A stretch of 64,000 bases of DNA from an uncultured Fibrobacter sp. (GTDB lineage: Bacteria > Fibrobacterota > Fibrobacteria > Fibrobacterales > Fibrobacteraceae), in contig CAMKLO010000002.1 in NCBI GenBank assembly GCA_946413655.1, positions 1 through 64,000 on the forward strand. Direction: 5' to 3'. This document shows, one piece after another, positions 41,533 through 49,564 of this stretch. The position numbers and the translations under genes are program-made. Position 1 is the first letter of the stretch; every line of letters starts with the position of its first letter. The notes beneath the pieces are model-generated. The model ran no database searches, had not been told where the DNA came from, and worked only from the letters and a program-made list of their open reading frames with translations.

Positions 41533-44064
41533 TTAGAGCGGGAATCCGTAAAGGACCCGCTTGGGGGACGCACTGAACAGTGTGTGATTCAAAATAAAGG
41601 GCGTGCCAGCTCCTCCAGGCGTATTGAATGTCTTTACGATTTTTCCATCTTTGAGAGAAAGGGCGATAAGCTCGTTTCCCTGGTCTATCCAAGCTTTCCC
41701 GTCGTAAATGAACGGTTTGGAAAATATGGATTTTTTGCCTTGGTATTTCCAAAGGGGAGTTCCGATGCTGGAATAAAGCAGGATGGACTGGTCTGATAGC
41801 GAGAGGATTATCTTGTCGTTGTTTTGATCCCTGAAAACCTGCATGGAGACGATGGGGTATTCCATGAGCACCTGCGTTGGACTGAAGTCTTTTTTCTTTG
41901 TGTTTTGCAGGAACAGTTTGTTTGTGCTTGAGACAAGTACAAGTGTTGAATCGAGTCCGTCCATGCTGGTGATGTTGACTTGGACCCTGTTTGTGGATTT
42001 TTCGATGGCAAGCCCGGTGTCGTCGTTTAGGCGTACTAGTTCTCCGTCCAAGTTGCAGAGTTGCAAGTATCGAGGAAACTTGACAACGTGGAAGGGCATG
42101 GCATAGACTTTGCGGGACCATACAATGCTGTTTGTCGTGCGAGATATCTTGAGCAGGAACCCGTTCCAAGTAGAAACGTAAATAAAGTCGCTGGATATCG
42201 TGAAGTTGAACGCCTTCCCGGGCAGCTGAAGCGGCTTGTTGAATGTTTCCTTGTTCATGTCATAGACGTTCATCTGGTAGCCGGTCGAGATGACGATTGC
42301 ATTTTCGTCGGACTGTATTACGGGGGCGTTCCCGATTTTCCCGATATACTTGCTCCAGCGCTGTTCGCCGTTTTCTGCATTGATGCATATAAGTTGTTCC
42401 GTCGCGGGATCGACCGTATAAAGGTTCTTTTTGGAACCGAGGAACTGTGGGTACATGGTTTTGGGCGAAATGTTCAGCGGACTTGCGAAAAGTGCTCCGA
42501 TAACTTTACTGTAATGGCTTAGGACGGTGCTTGCTATTTGAGGACTCCCGATGGAAAGGCGTACCGCTTCGGCCCAGGCCATTTGTCGATCCTTTTCGGG
42601 AGCTTGTTTTTGTTCCAGATTTAAAGCTTTGAGAAAATGTGCTTCGGCGTTGCCGGGTTCGTTCTTGATAATAGTGTCGAGTATGGGGCCCAGGTTGTCC
42701 CAATAGCCTTGCTTTGCCTGCAGAATGGCTTTCGTCGCGAGTTTGCTTGTGTATAGCGGACGTTGACCGTAGAAGTGGGCGTCGATGGAGATTACTTTCC
42801 TGTCACTAAAAGGAATGTAGATGGATTTGTTCTTTATGATAGGGCGCGCTATGGGAGCTTTCGCAAAGTTGAAACTCCACAAGGGGCGGAGCAACGTATC
42901 GACGGTGATGACTGAGCCTTCGTTCGAGAAAAGCCCGAGCGTCCCTTGTGCAAGTGGGTATATGTTCGATGCGTTGGTGCGGATGCTCGAAAGGACGGCG
43001 CCTGTGGTTTCGTCGTATAAAGTGATTTTTCCAGAAGCTTCTAGCGTGACGATATGGTTTTCGAAGGACTGGATGCTTTCGATATTCCCGACTCCGGTTT
43101 TCCAGAGAGGTGTCTTGGAATTCTGTAGCGAGTAGCAGAAGAGGTTGTTGCCTGAAACGAGAAAGATGTTACCATTATGGATAAATGTCTGTTGTATAAT
43201 GTCGTATTGGGCGATGGTAAAAGATTCTGTGGCCGTAGCCTTTGAAATAAAGTGGAGAGCGTTGTCGGAACAGTTGATGATAAAATGATTGTCGATAAAT
43301 GATTCGCTTTGGACCTGACAAGAATTGAAATCGTTGTTGCCCTTGATGATGGTCCCTTTGCGGTCGAGAATGTATATGGATCTGTCCGTCATGGCGAACG
43401 CGTCGTTGTTATTTGCCGCAAATTGCGTGATATTCCTTATGTTGTACGATTTTTCTTGTTTTGGCGAACTGTGCGATTTGTAAAAAACGGAATCGCGTGT
43501 AGCATTCTGGTACCACATCCCGTCGGTATCGATATGTAAAAGGAGGTCGTCTTCGCCGAGCATGGATGGAATTTCTGTGATTTTTCCGTCCTCGATTTTG
43601 GCGATGTGCCCGTTTTCGAAGAGTATATTGGCGTGTTTCCCGTCAAAGAATTTCAGGATGGGATTGCGGAACGAAAACGTTTTTTGTAGAAGCCTTTCCG
43701 GGGAAAAACTGGTCGCTGCATCGCGTTCGGCAAGCCAATAGGCTTTGCTTGTCGTTTTGTTGATGGACTGGCTGCGGTTGTAAAAATGGTTGGCCTGCGC
43801 CTTGTTGTTGGCGAGGTCATAGATTTTCCCGAGATAGAAAAATGCAGTTTCCTTGTCGTCGGAATCTCCTTGGCGTGATATCTTTTCAAGGAGTCTGATG
43901 GCTTCATCGACTTCGCCCTTCATTTCGAAGAGATAGATGGCCTCTTGCAGCTGGGAGGACATCTTGTTTGCGAACGAGAGACTTGAAAACAGCGAACAGA
44001 AGGCGAGGATTGTTATAATCCACGTCTTGCTGAATCTGCTATTTTTTTGTCTGAAATTACGCAT
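41533..44064 (-). CDS. Exported TPR plus PQQ-type beta-propeller protein
   Basis: An 843-residue protein with an N-terminal hydrophobic signal (~15-32), TPR-like helices (~35-115; AIRLLEKISRQG, AFFYLGKIYDLANNKAQANHFY) and a long region of PQQ/WD-type blades (repeats with a strand, DxxTG or similar, then W; for example ICINAENGEQRWSKYIGKI and LLKISRTTNSIVWSRKV). A second helical segment occurs in the middle (~440-505). The final blade region ends VLYGFPL. Probably periplasmic. It overlaps the response regulator gene by eight bases, so it belongs to the sensor cassette. Confidence 0.8.
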   Translation of the reverse strand: MRNFRQKNSRFSKTWIITILAFCSLFSSLSFANKMSSQLQEAIYLFEMKGEVDEAIRLLEKISRQGDSDDKETAFFYLGKIYDLANNKAQANHFYNRSQSINKTTSKAYWLAERDAATSFSPERLLQKTFSFRNPILKFFDGKHANILFENGHIAKIEDGKITEIPSMLGEDDLLLHIDTDGMWYQNATRDSVFYKSHSSPKQEKSYNIRNITQFAANNNDAFAMTDRSIYILDRKGTIIKGNNDFNSCQVQSESFIDNHFIINCSDNALHFISKATATESFTIAQYDIIQQTFIHNGNIFLVSGNNLFCYSLQNSKTPLWKTGVGNIESIQSFENHIVTLEASGKITLYDETTGAVLSSIRTNASNIYPLAQGTLGLFSNEGSVITVDTLLRPLWSFNFAKAPIARPIIKNKSIYIPFSDRKVISIDAHFYGQRPLYTSKLATKAILQAKQGYWDNLGPILDTIIKNEPGNAEAHFLKALNLEQKQAPEKDRQMAWAEAVRLSIGSPQIASTVLSHYSKVIGALFASPLNISPKTMYPQFLGSKKNLYTVDPATEQLICINAENGEQRWSKYIGKIGNAPVIQSDENAIVISTGYQMNVYDMNKETFNKPLQLPGKAFNFTISSDFIYVSTWNGFLLKISRTTNSIVWSRKVYAMPFHVVKFPRYLQLCNLDGELVRLNDDTGLAIEKSTNRVQVNITSMDGLDSTLVLVSSTNKLFLQNTKKKDFSPTQVLMEYPIVSMQVFRDQNNDKIILSLSDQSILLYSSIGTPLWKYQGKKSIFSKPFIYDGKAWIDQGNELIALSLKDGKIVKTFNTPGGAGTPFILNHTLFSASPKRVLYGFPL

Positions 44065-44779
44065 CGAACTTGTAGCCGGCTCCGCGGATGGAAAGAATGA
44101 TTTTCGGGTTTGCTTGGTCGTCTTCCAGCTTGCGCCTCAAGTTCACGATATGGTTGTCAATCGTTCGCGTAGATGGCATGTTGTCGGGTGTGTAACCCCA
44201 AAGGTCTTGTAGCAGGTCTTCACGAAGTACGACTTCGCCGCGGCGCTGCCAGAAGTATTTGAGAATCTGGAATTCTCTTGTTGAAAGTTCGAGCGGCTCG
44301 CCGTTCTTGGTGGCGATGAATTTTTTGAAATCCAGATGGATATCCGCAAAGTCGATTGCATCGACCGAGGCGAGTTGTTTTGTCGGGCGTGCTTGCGCTT
44401 GCAGGTCGATTCTGCGGAGGAACGCCTTGACGCGGGCGAGGAGTTCCAAAATGGAGAACGGTTTTGTCACGTAGTCGTCGGCGCCCATGTCGAGGCCTGC
44501 GACCTTGCTTGTCTCTTCCGTCTTAGCGGTAAGCATGATGATGATGCATTCCGGGTGCTTCTTGCGGATGAAACGGCAGACTTCAAAACCGCTCTTTTTG
44601 GGGAGCATCACGTCCAGCAAAATCAGGTGTGGCTGGAACGAGTCCGTCTTGGCGATGGCTTCTTCGCCGTCGCAGGCCGTTTCGACTTCGTAGTTTTCGA
44701 GCTCGAAGTTGTCTTGGAGCCCAAGCCGGATGATTTCTTCGTCTTCTACGATGAGAATTCTGTGTTGCTGCATAATCAT
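44057..44779 (-). CDS. OmpR/PhoB-family response regulator
   Basis: A 240-residue transcription factor. The receiver domain has acidic pocket E12-D13, phospho-acceptor D56 (LILLDVMLP), the T/S of MLTAKTEE and K108-region DYVTKPF. The C-terminal winged helix has STREFQILKYFWQRRGEVVLREDLLQDLWG and RTIDNHIVNLRRKLE. It is coupled by a four-base overlap to the histidine kinase, its likely partner. Targets cannot be read from sequence. Confidence 0.95.
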   Translation of the reverse strand: MIMQQHRILIVEDEEIIRLGLQDNFELENYEVETACDGEEAIAKTDSFQPHLILLDVMLPKKSGFEVCRFIRKKHPECIIIMLTAKTEETSKVAGLDMGADDYVTKPFSILELLARVKAFLRRIDLQAQARPTKQLASVDAIDFADIHLDFKKFIATKNGEPLELSTREFQILKYFWQRRGEVVLREDLLQDLWGYTPDNMPSTRTIDNHIVNLRRKLEDDQANPKIILSIRGAGYKFDA

Positions 44780-46824
44780 TCTGCCTTTTTGAATCTTACG
44801 GTGAATGTGGAACCCTTGCCGGGTTTGCTGGTGAGCGAAATGGTCGCATGGTGCGTTTCCGCGACGCGCTTCACGATGGCAAGACCCAGTCCGGAGCCTT
44901 TCGTACTGCGAGTCATTTCGTCGCCGACCCTATAGAAATCATTAAATATATTTTTTTGTTCCGAAGAGGGAATGCCGATGCCGGTATCTGCTACGGAGAA
45001 AACGACTCTGTCGTCGTCAGGTTCAACGCTTATTGTAATACTGCCTGGGGCGTTCGTATATTTGATTGCGTTCTCGATAAGATTTTGTACAAGGCTGTAG
45101 AGGGCCGTATAGTCGCCGACAACAAACTGCTCGGGCTCGATTTTGGTGCTGAACATGAGGCCCTTTTCGACGCCGATGTCTTCTACATTGTCAAAAACCT
45201 TTTGGACGCAGGCAGAAAAGTCGAGTTTTTCCCAATGGAATCCGCTCTTGCCGTGTTCCATGCGCGTGTAGTTCAAGATGGCGCCTATCAAGTTCTCCAG
45301 TCGAGTCGCTTCCTTGCCGATAAGTCCAGAATATTCCTGCACTTTCTCTACCTTTTGCACTCGCCCTCGGGCCATCATTTCGGCGAACATCTTGATGGAG
45401 GTGAGCGGTGTCTTGAGTTCATGAGAAATGCTCGAAAGGAAGTTCGCCTTCATGGCTAAAAGCTTATGCTCTTGCGTCAAGAAGCGGAACATGACGAGGG
45501 AACCGAAAAGCACCGTGATTAGCGAGAACGATAAAAGCCCGTACATGAGGAACATGCGCTTGCGGGTCTCTTTCTTGATTTCGTTCAATCCCTTTTCGTA
45601 TAAGGTAAGCGTCCAGGAAATGGCTTTGTCTAGAGTCTTTTGGCTAAGTACGGCGGAGCTGTCCGAAACATGTCCAAGGATGAGTGTCTTGTCGCTCCCT
45701 TCGGTGATGGAGTAGGGGATGCCTTTCCAACCTTGTACTACGGTTTTGAGTCGGGAACGCATGCGTTCCCGGTATTCGTCGGTGTTCACTTTGGCAAGTA
45801 CTACCTGGTCGCCAGAGAGGAGGGGGTAACTCATCTTGAGGAACGTTACTTTGCTGTCGCTCATGATGTCAATGCCATTCTTGGATGTCGTTTCTTTGTT
45901 CAAGAGCGCTTGGACTAATTCTTGATTGTTAAAGAATATGTCCATATAACCGAGCTGGCGGTTGAAGTTCTCTCGCAGGTTCCAGAAGGCCTCGCGTTTT
46001 TCTTGACTCAGGTTTTCAAATGAGAGAATTTGCGTGAACATCGTTTCGAAGAAAAATTTTGTCGAGGGCAGATTTTCGATGTTCTTGCTTTGCAAAAAGT
46101 GGTTCAAGACAGAGAGACTGTAGTCTTCGGCTTCCTTGTGCTTCTTTTGTGCGACAAGAATTTCGAAGTGCAAAAGGTTTACAGAACGCGTGAGGTCCGA
46201 ATGCAGGTATCCCTGCTGGTGCGGGTGCTCTTCAAGGATGTTCAGGAGCCGGAGCGCTTCGTCGTATTCTTTGGTTTTGTAGGCTATGCGGATAAGGCCA
46301 AGGATGTTTTGAATTTGGTCATCGATGGAATCGAACGAAAAGCGCAGTTGTCTTGCCGATTTGGAAAGACTTGCTGGCTGGGGAATGGCGGAAGTGACTT
46401 CTTCGCGGAACAAAAGCTTTTCGAACGGGCTTGCGACGCTGTTCGAATAATCCGAAGTCTTTGAGAAGTGCTTGGACGAAATATCGGGGTAGATGAGAGT
46501 TCCTTTGTTGTAAAGGAACATCGCCTCGATGCCGTTTACCGTCTTGAACTGTGTTGCGTTGCCGAAATCGAGCAGGTTATGCGGTTGTTCGTAGAGGTAG
46601 AGCGATGCGGACTTGATTTCTTGGAATATCTTGCTCTGTTCCTTGTTAATCGAGGATTCGACTTCTTCCCTGAAAGAAGCCGTACTTTCGGTAAAGTTCT
46701 TTTGTGCAAGGAACGCTTCGTTCTGAATGTTCCGAACGCTCAAGAACGAAAGGATTGCTGTTGGTAAAACAATCCCCCCGGCGAAAAAGGATAGAAAGAG
46801 AAGATTGCTTCGAGATATCCGCAT
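44776..46824 (-). CDS. Membrane histidine kinase with large sensor region
   Basis: A 682-residue kinase. TM1 is at 8-30 and TM2 at 425-447, so a ~390-residue sensor region faces the periplasm. Part of it (~165-260) looks TPR-like (EYDEALRLLNILEEHP, HKEAEDYSLSVL). No HAMP is evident. H468 in SSISHELKTP is the phosphorylation site. N-box NLIENAIKYT (581-590), G1 DTGIGIP (613-619) and G2 GSGLGLAI (643-650) are intact. AAGGAAGTGG, overlapping the stop of the small upstream gene, is its ribosome binding site. Confidence 0.94.
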   Translation of the reverse strand: MRISRSNLLFLSFFAGGIVLPTAILSFLSVRNIQNEAFLAQKNFTESTASFREEVESSINKEQSKIFQEIKSASLYLYEQPHNLLDFGNATQFKTVNGIEAMFLYNKGTLIYPDISSKHFSKTSDYSNSVASPFEKLLFREEVTSAIPQPASLSKSARQLRFSFDSIDDQIQNILGLIRIAYKTKEYDEALRLLNILEEHPHQQGYLHSDLTRSVNLLHFEILVAQKKHKEAEDYSLSVLNHFLQSKNIENLPSTKFFFETMFTQILSFENLSQEKREAFWNLRENFNRQLGYMDIFFNNQELVQALLNKETTSKNGIDIMSDSKVTFLKMSYPLLSGDQVVLAKVNTDEYRERMRSRLKTVVQGWKGIPYSITEGSDKTLILGHVSDSSAVLSQKTLDKAISWTLTLYEKGLNEIKKETRKRMFLMYGLLSFSLITVLFGSLVMFRFLTQEHKLLAMKANFLSSISHELKTPLTSIKMFAEMMARGRVQKVEKVQEYSGLIGKEATRLENLIGAILNYTRMEHGKSGFHWEKLDFSACVQKVFDNVEDIGVEKGLMFSTKIEPEQFVVGDYTALYSLVQNLIENAIKYTNAPGSITISVEPDDDRVVFSVADTGIGIPSSEQKNIFNDFYRVGDEMTRSTKGSGLGLAIVKRVAETHHATISLTSKPGKGSTFTVRFKKAE

Positions 46825-46839
46825 TGAAAGCCCACTTCC

Positions 46840-46956
46840 TTAAAATGGAATATGTGCCGACAACCCGGGAAAATCCAGTATAAGAACACTTCCGGCCATG
46901 AGGATTGCTAAAATCGAAATGGCGATACCGATAATTATCAATAAGTTCTTAGTCAC
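46840..46956 (-). CDS. 38-residue single-pass membrane protein
   Basis: A small gene with a GTG start. The product begins with TKN, then a long hydrophobic helix (LLIIIGIAISILAILMAGSVLIL) and ends DFPGLSAHIPF. The GTG overlaps the stop of the LysM gene (GTGA, 46953-46956) and its TAA is followed at once by the kinase's ribosome binding site and start. The frame is tightly fitted between two genes of one operon, which supports that it is real. Function unknown; a small regulator or adaptor of the kinase is a reasonable idea but unproven. Confidence 0.65.
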   Translation of the reverse strand: MTKNLLIIIGIAISILAILMAGSVLILDFPGLSAHIPF

Positions 46957-48107
46957 TGGGCCAGATTTGCTTTATGGGTCACGGAAACTTTGTGTCCAAC
47001 TTCTATGCGGCGGCTATTCGAATAGACTTCGCGGACAAGGACTGTGGATTCGTTGTCGGTGGCTCTTGCGATGACGCCACGGCCAAGGAGTCTGGGGGCA
47101 AGGCCTGGATCGGTATTGTCTTCTTCCCAGAGGGCGACTGCATCACCGGTGTTGAAATCCTGCTTGAATCCTTTATCTACAAGAATATAGGCATATGCGC
47201 CGATGACGAGCATTGGATCCATCGTGTAGCGGATCATTGCCATCTCTTCGACTCTGGCTTCGGGAACGGCGGTATAGCCGGAGACGTTCAGAATGTCGAG
47301 AGGTTGTTTGAGGCGAGCTTTGGCATGATCCAGCTTGATTTCCTTGAAACTTTGTACGATCATCGCTCTTGAAAGCGTGTCGCCAACGCTTGTAATTTTG
47401 GCATAGCCCGAAAGCCTGACCAATGCGAAGTAATCGAAGCTCTTGCCCTTGTGGGTTGGTACTTCGATAGGACGTGCGTCCAAAATTTCGACTAGGTCAC
47501 CTTTTTGTATATCCGGGTTTGTCTTGCGTCCGACGCCTACAACCACTTCGGATTCTGGAATATGGATAATTGGCACTTTCTTTTCGCCGGACTGGATGGA
47601 GAAGAATCTCTTGTCCTTCTTGATGGAGTCAAGCGTATAGATTTCCGGAGCGAGAATTTGGTAGTAGCCGTTGAAAATCTTGGGTTCGGGACGCTTCTGG
47701 TAGAAGTAGGAATCGGCAACCCTTTTCTTCTTCTGTTTCTTGTCCTTGTCGCGGAGATTCCCGAGCATGCTTTCGAAATCGCCGTCACGTGCATCCCTTT
47801 CGTCGCAGCCGACGGCCTTGATGCCCTTGGGTAGGTTGGAATCGGCGACTGCCGCTTCGCAGGGCCTTGTACCGGCTAGACGGTAACCTTCGTCGATGCC
47901 TTCACCGAGGTAAATGGAATCGCCCGGATAAATCCAGTGCGGGTCCTCGATATGCCTGTTATTTTCCCAAAGGTCCGGCCAAGCGAACGGATCGTGCAAG
48001 AACTCATCACTTAAGTCCCAAAGTGTATCGCCTCTTTTGACTACATAGGCAGATGCAATCAAAGCAGAAAGACCGAGACAGATCGACGCACATTTTAAAA
48101 ATCGCAT
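46953..48107 (-). CDS. LysM-domain exported protein
   Basis: A 384-residue protein with a signal peptide (1-~19). The N-terminal LysM domain (~21-70: YVVKRGDTLWDLSDEFLHDPFAWPDLWENNRHIEDPHWIYPGDSIYL) is the extended type that includes the W-P-LW-N insert. The rest (~150-384) is beta-rich with KGDLVEILD and a final RRIEVGHKVSVTHK. LysM binds peptidoglycan. It is translationally coupled to the 38-residue membrane protein and lies in the kinase operon, so it could feed wall status into signalling. Confidence 0.88.
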   Translation of the reverse strand: MRFLKCASICLGLSALIASAYVVKRGDTLWDLSDEFLHDPFAWPDLWENNRHIEDPHWIYPGDSIYLGEGIDEGYRLAGTRPCEAAVADSNLPKGIKAVGCDERDARDGDFESMLGNLRDKDKKQKKKRVADSYFYQKRPEPKIFNGYYQILAPEIYTLDSIKKDKRFFSIQSGEKKVPIIHIPESEVVVGVGRKTNPDIQKGDLVEILDARPIEVPTHKGKSFDYFALVRLSGYAKITSVGDTLSRAMIVQSFKEIKLDHAKARLKQPLDILNVSGYTAVPEARVEEMAMIRYTMDPMLVIGAYAYILVDKGFKQDFNTGDAVALWEEDNTDPGLAPRLLGRGVIARATDNESTVLVREVYSNSRRIEVGHKVSVTHKANLAQ

Positions 48108-48159
48108 ACTTTTCCCTACGCCTAATAATTAGCTGTTTTTTTAGTTACCAATCATTAAT

Positions 48160-49542
48160 TTAATCTTTTCTTTGCTTAAAAGATGGTGTTTGTTGCACAA
48201 AATGCGGAATTTCGGACTTTTTCGCGTATGTTGGGCGTTCTTTGGGGCGTTGAATATTTCTGGAACGGTGCGCTAATGCTGGATTTTGACCTAAAAGACC
48301 CGCTCTGTCTGGGACGAACAGGAACAGAATTTCGAACTTGCCGCTGCCTGGTTCGAGGTAGAGCGGGATGCTCTTGCGCAATATGTAGCCCTCGTTTCGG
48401 AAGGCCTTGATTTCACGGGATGCGGTTTCCAGGTTCCCGGTCTGGAGAAGGATTCTTTCGGGCCTTGAGGCGGCGAGCGTCTTTTCGGTATCCGAGGTGA
48501 GGATGTCGTTTGCGTTTAAATTGATGTAGAATGTCCAGCGGCCTTCGGCATTGTCGCTCTTGGAGAAAAATTTCGAAATGAAGTTCGCGTCCAGGTGGCT
48601 GCGGTGGAAGCGCATGTTCGATGTCGCAATGTTCCGGATGTTTATCTTGGACGATTGCATGGCCGATTCGCGGCAGTCGAGTGTTTCGACTTGCTTGAAG
48701 CAAGGAGCGAGCGTTGCGGAAACGTAAGAGGAACCGGAGCAGAATTCAAAGAACCGGTCTTCGCGATTCGGGTGGATGGCATCCTTGATGCGGGCCGGGA
48801 GCGCAAGCCAGGCATCCTTGATGCGGGGTGTCCAGTCCAGAACGTGCATGCAAAAGCCGGTGCCAGCAATAGGCATAAAGTCGTTGCCGAGTGAACACTT
48901 AGATTCAACCTTCATGCCTTGAGCTTCGGCGGGGTCGAAGAGGCGGTCGGGCAGACATTGAATTTGGTGGCAACTGATGACTTCGGGGCAACTGCGTTCG
49001 ATGAAATCGACAAACGTCTTGTAACCGTGCGCGGAGAGTTTCCCTCTCACGTTGATTTGAACAAGGAGCGCGAAGCGTCCGTCGCCTGAGGCGCGGAACC
49101 AAATTTGGCGGAGGGCTTTCTTGAAAATGTGCAGGTGATCTTTATGGAGTTGCTCCATGACCCGATTCACAAGATCAATCGGCTTTACGTCGCGTGCTGG
49201 GGCGTCGATGGTCAAGAATTCCTGTTTTCCGCGGTATTCCTTGACTATTCGCCAGTCGGAGTGTTCCGGAACGGCATCGGCGGTAAACCAAGCTTGCATT
49301 TTTCCGGGTATGCGGTCGTTCTCCATCCATGCGGAGACCTGCGCTTTGATGTCGTCAAACGAAAGAATGCGGCGGACAACGGGTTTGCTTGTCTTAGCGG
49401 TCTCATTATCGAGTTCATCGTCTTTGCGGACATCGGATTTCTTGGATGCGTGGAACTTGCCTCCAATGAGGGGCTTGCCTATTCTGTTGCCCATTCTATT
49501 TTTTTCAGTACGGCGTGGAAAACGGTTATTCTGTTTGTACAT
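48160..49542 (-). CDS. TrmA/RlmD-like methyltransferase relative lacking the catalytic cysteine
   Basis: A 460-residue protein. The C-terminal half has the class I methyltransferase fold of the uracil-5 methyltransferase family: FFEFCSGSSYVSATLA (SAM loop, ~265-279), VETLDCRESAMQSSKINI, and ILLQTGNLETASREIKAF ... GYILRKSIPLYLEPGSGKFE, which aligns with the usual YVSCNPATLARD ... GY.. DMFPHTxHxE. The catalytic Cys of SCNP is replaced (QTGN), and the DPPR/DPAR loop reads NLNANDI. It therefore probably does not methylate uracil. The N-terminus is basic and disordered. The ATG at 49542 is preferred to a TTG six bases earlier. It lies 22 bases after the RepA-like gene. Confidence 0.75.
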   Translation of the reverse strand: MYKQNNRFPRRTEKNRMGNRIGKPLIGGKFHASKKSDVRKDDELDNETAKTSKPVVRRILSFDDIKAQVSAWMENDRIPGKMQAWFTADAVPEHSDWRIVKEYRGKQEFLTIDAPARDVKPIDLVNRVMEQLHKDHLHIFKKALRQIWFRASGDGRFALLVQINVRGKLSAHGYKTFVDFIERSCPEVISCHQIQCLPDRLFDPAEAQGMKVESKCSLGNDFMPIAGTGFCMHVLDWTPRIKDAWLALPARIKDAIHPNREDRFFEFCSGSSYVSATLAPCFKQVETLDCRESAMQSSKINIRNIATSNMRFHRSHLDANFISKFFSKSDNAEGRWTFYINLNANDILTSDTEKTLAASRPERILLQTGNLETASREIKAFRNEGYILRKSIPLYLEPGSGKFEILFLFVPDRAGLLGQNPALAHRSRNIQRPKERPTYAKKSEIPHFVQQTPSFKQRKD

Positions 49543-49564
49543 TTTCAAATTGGTGTTAATAAGT

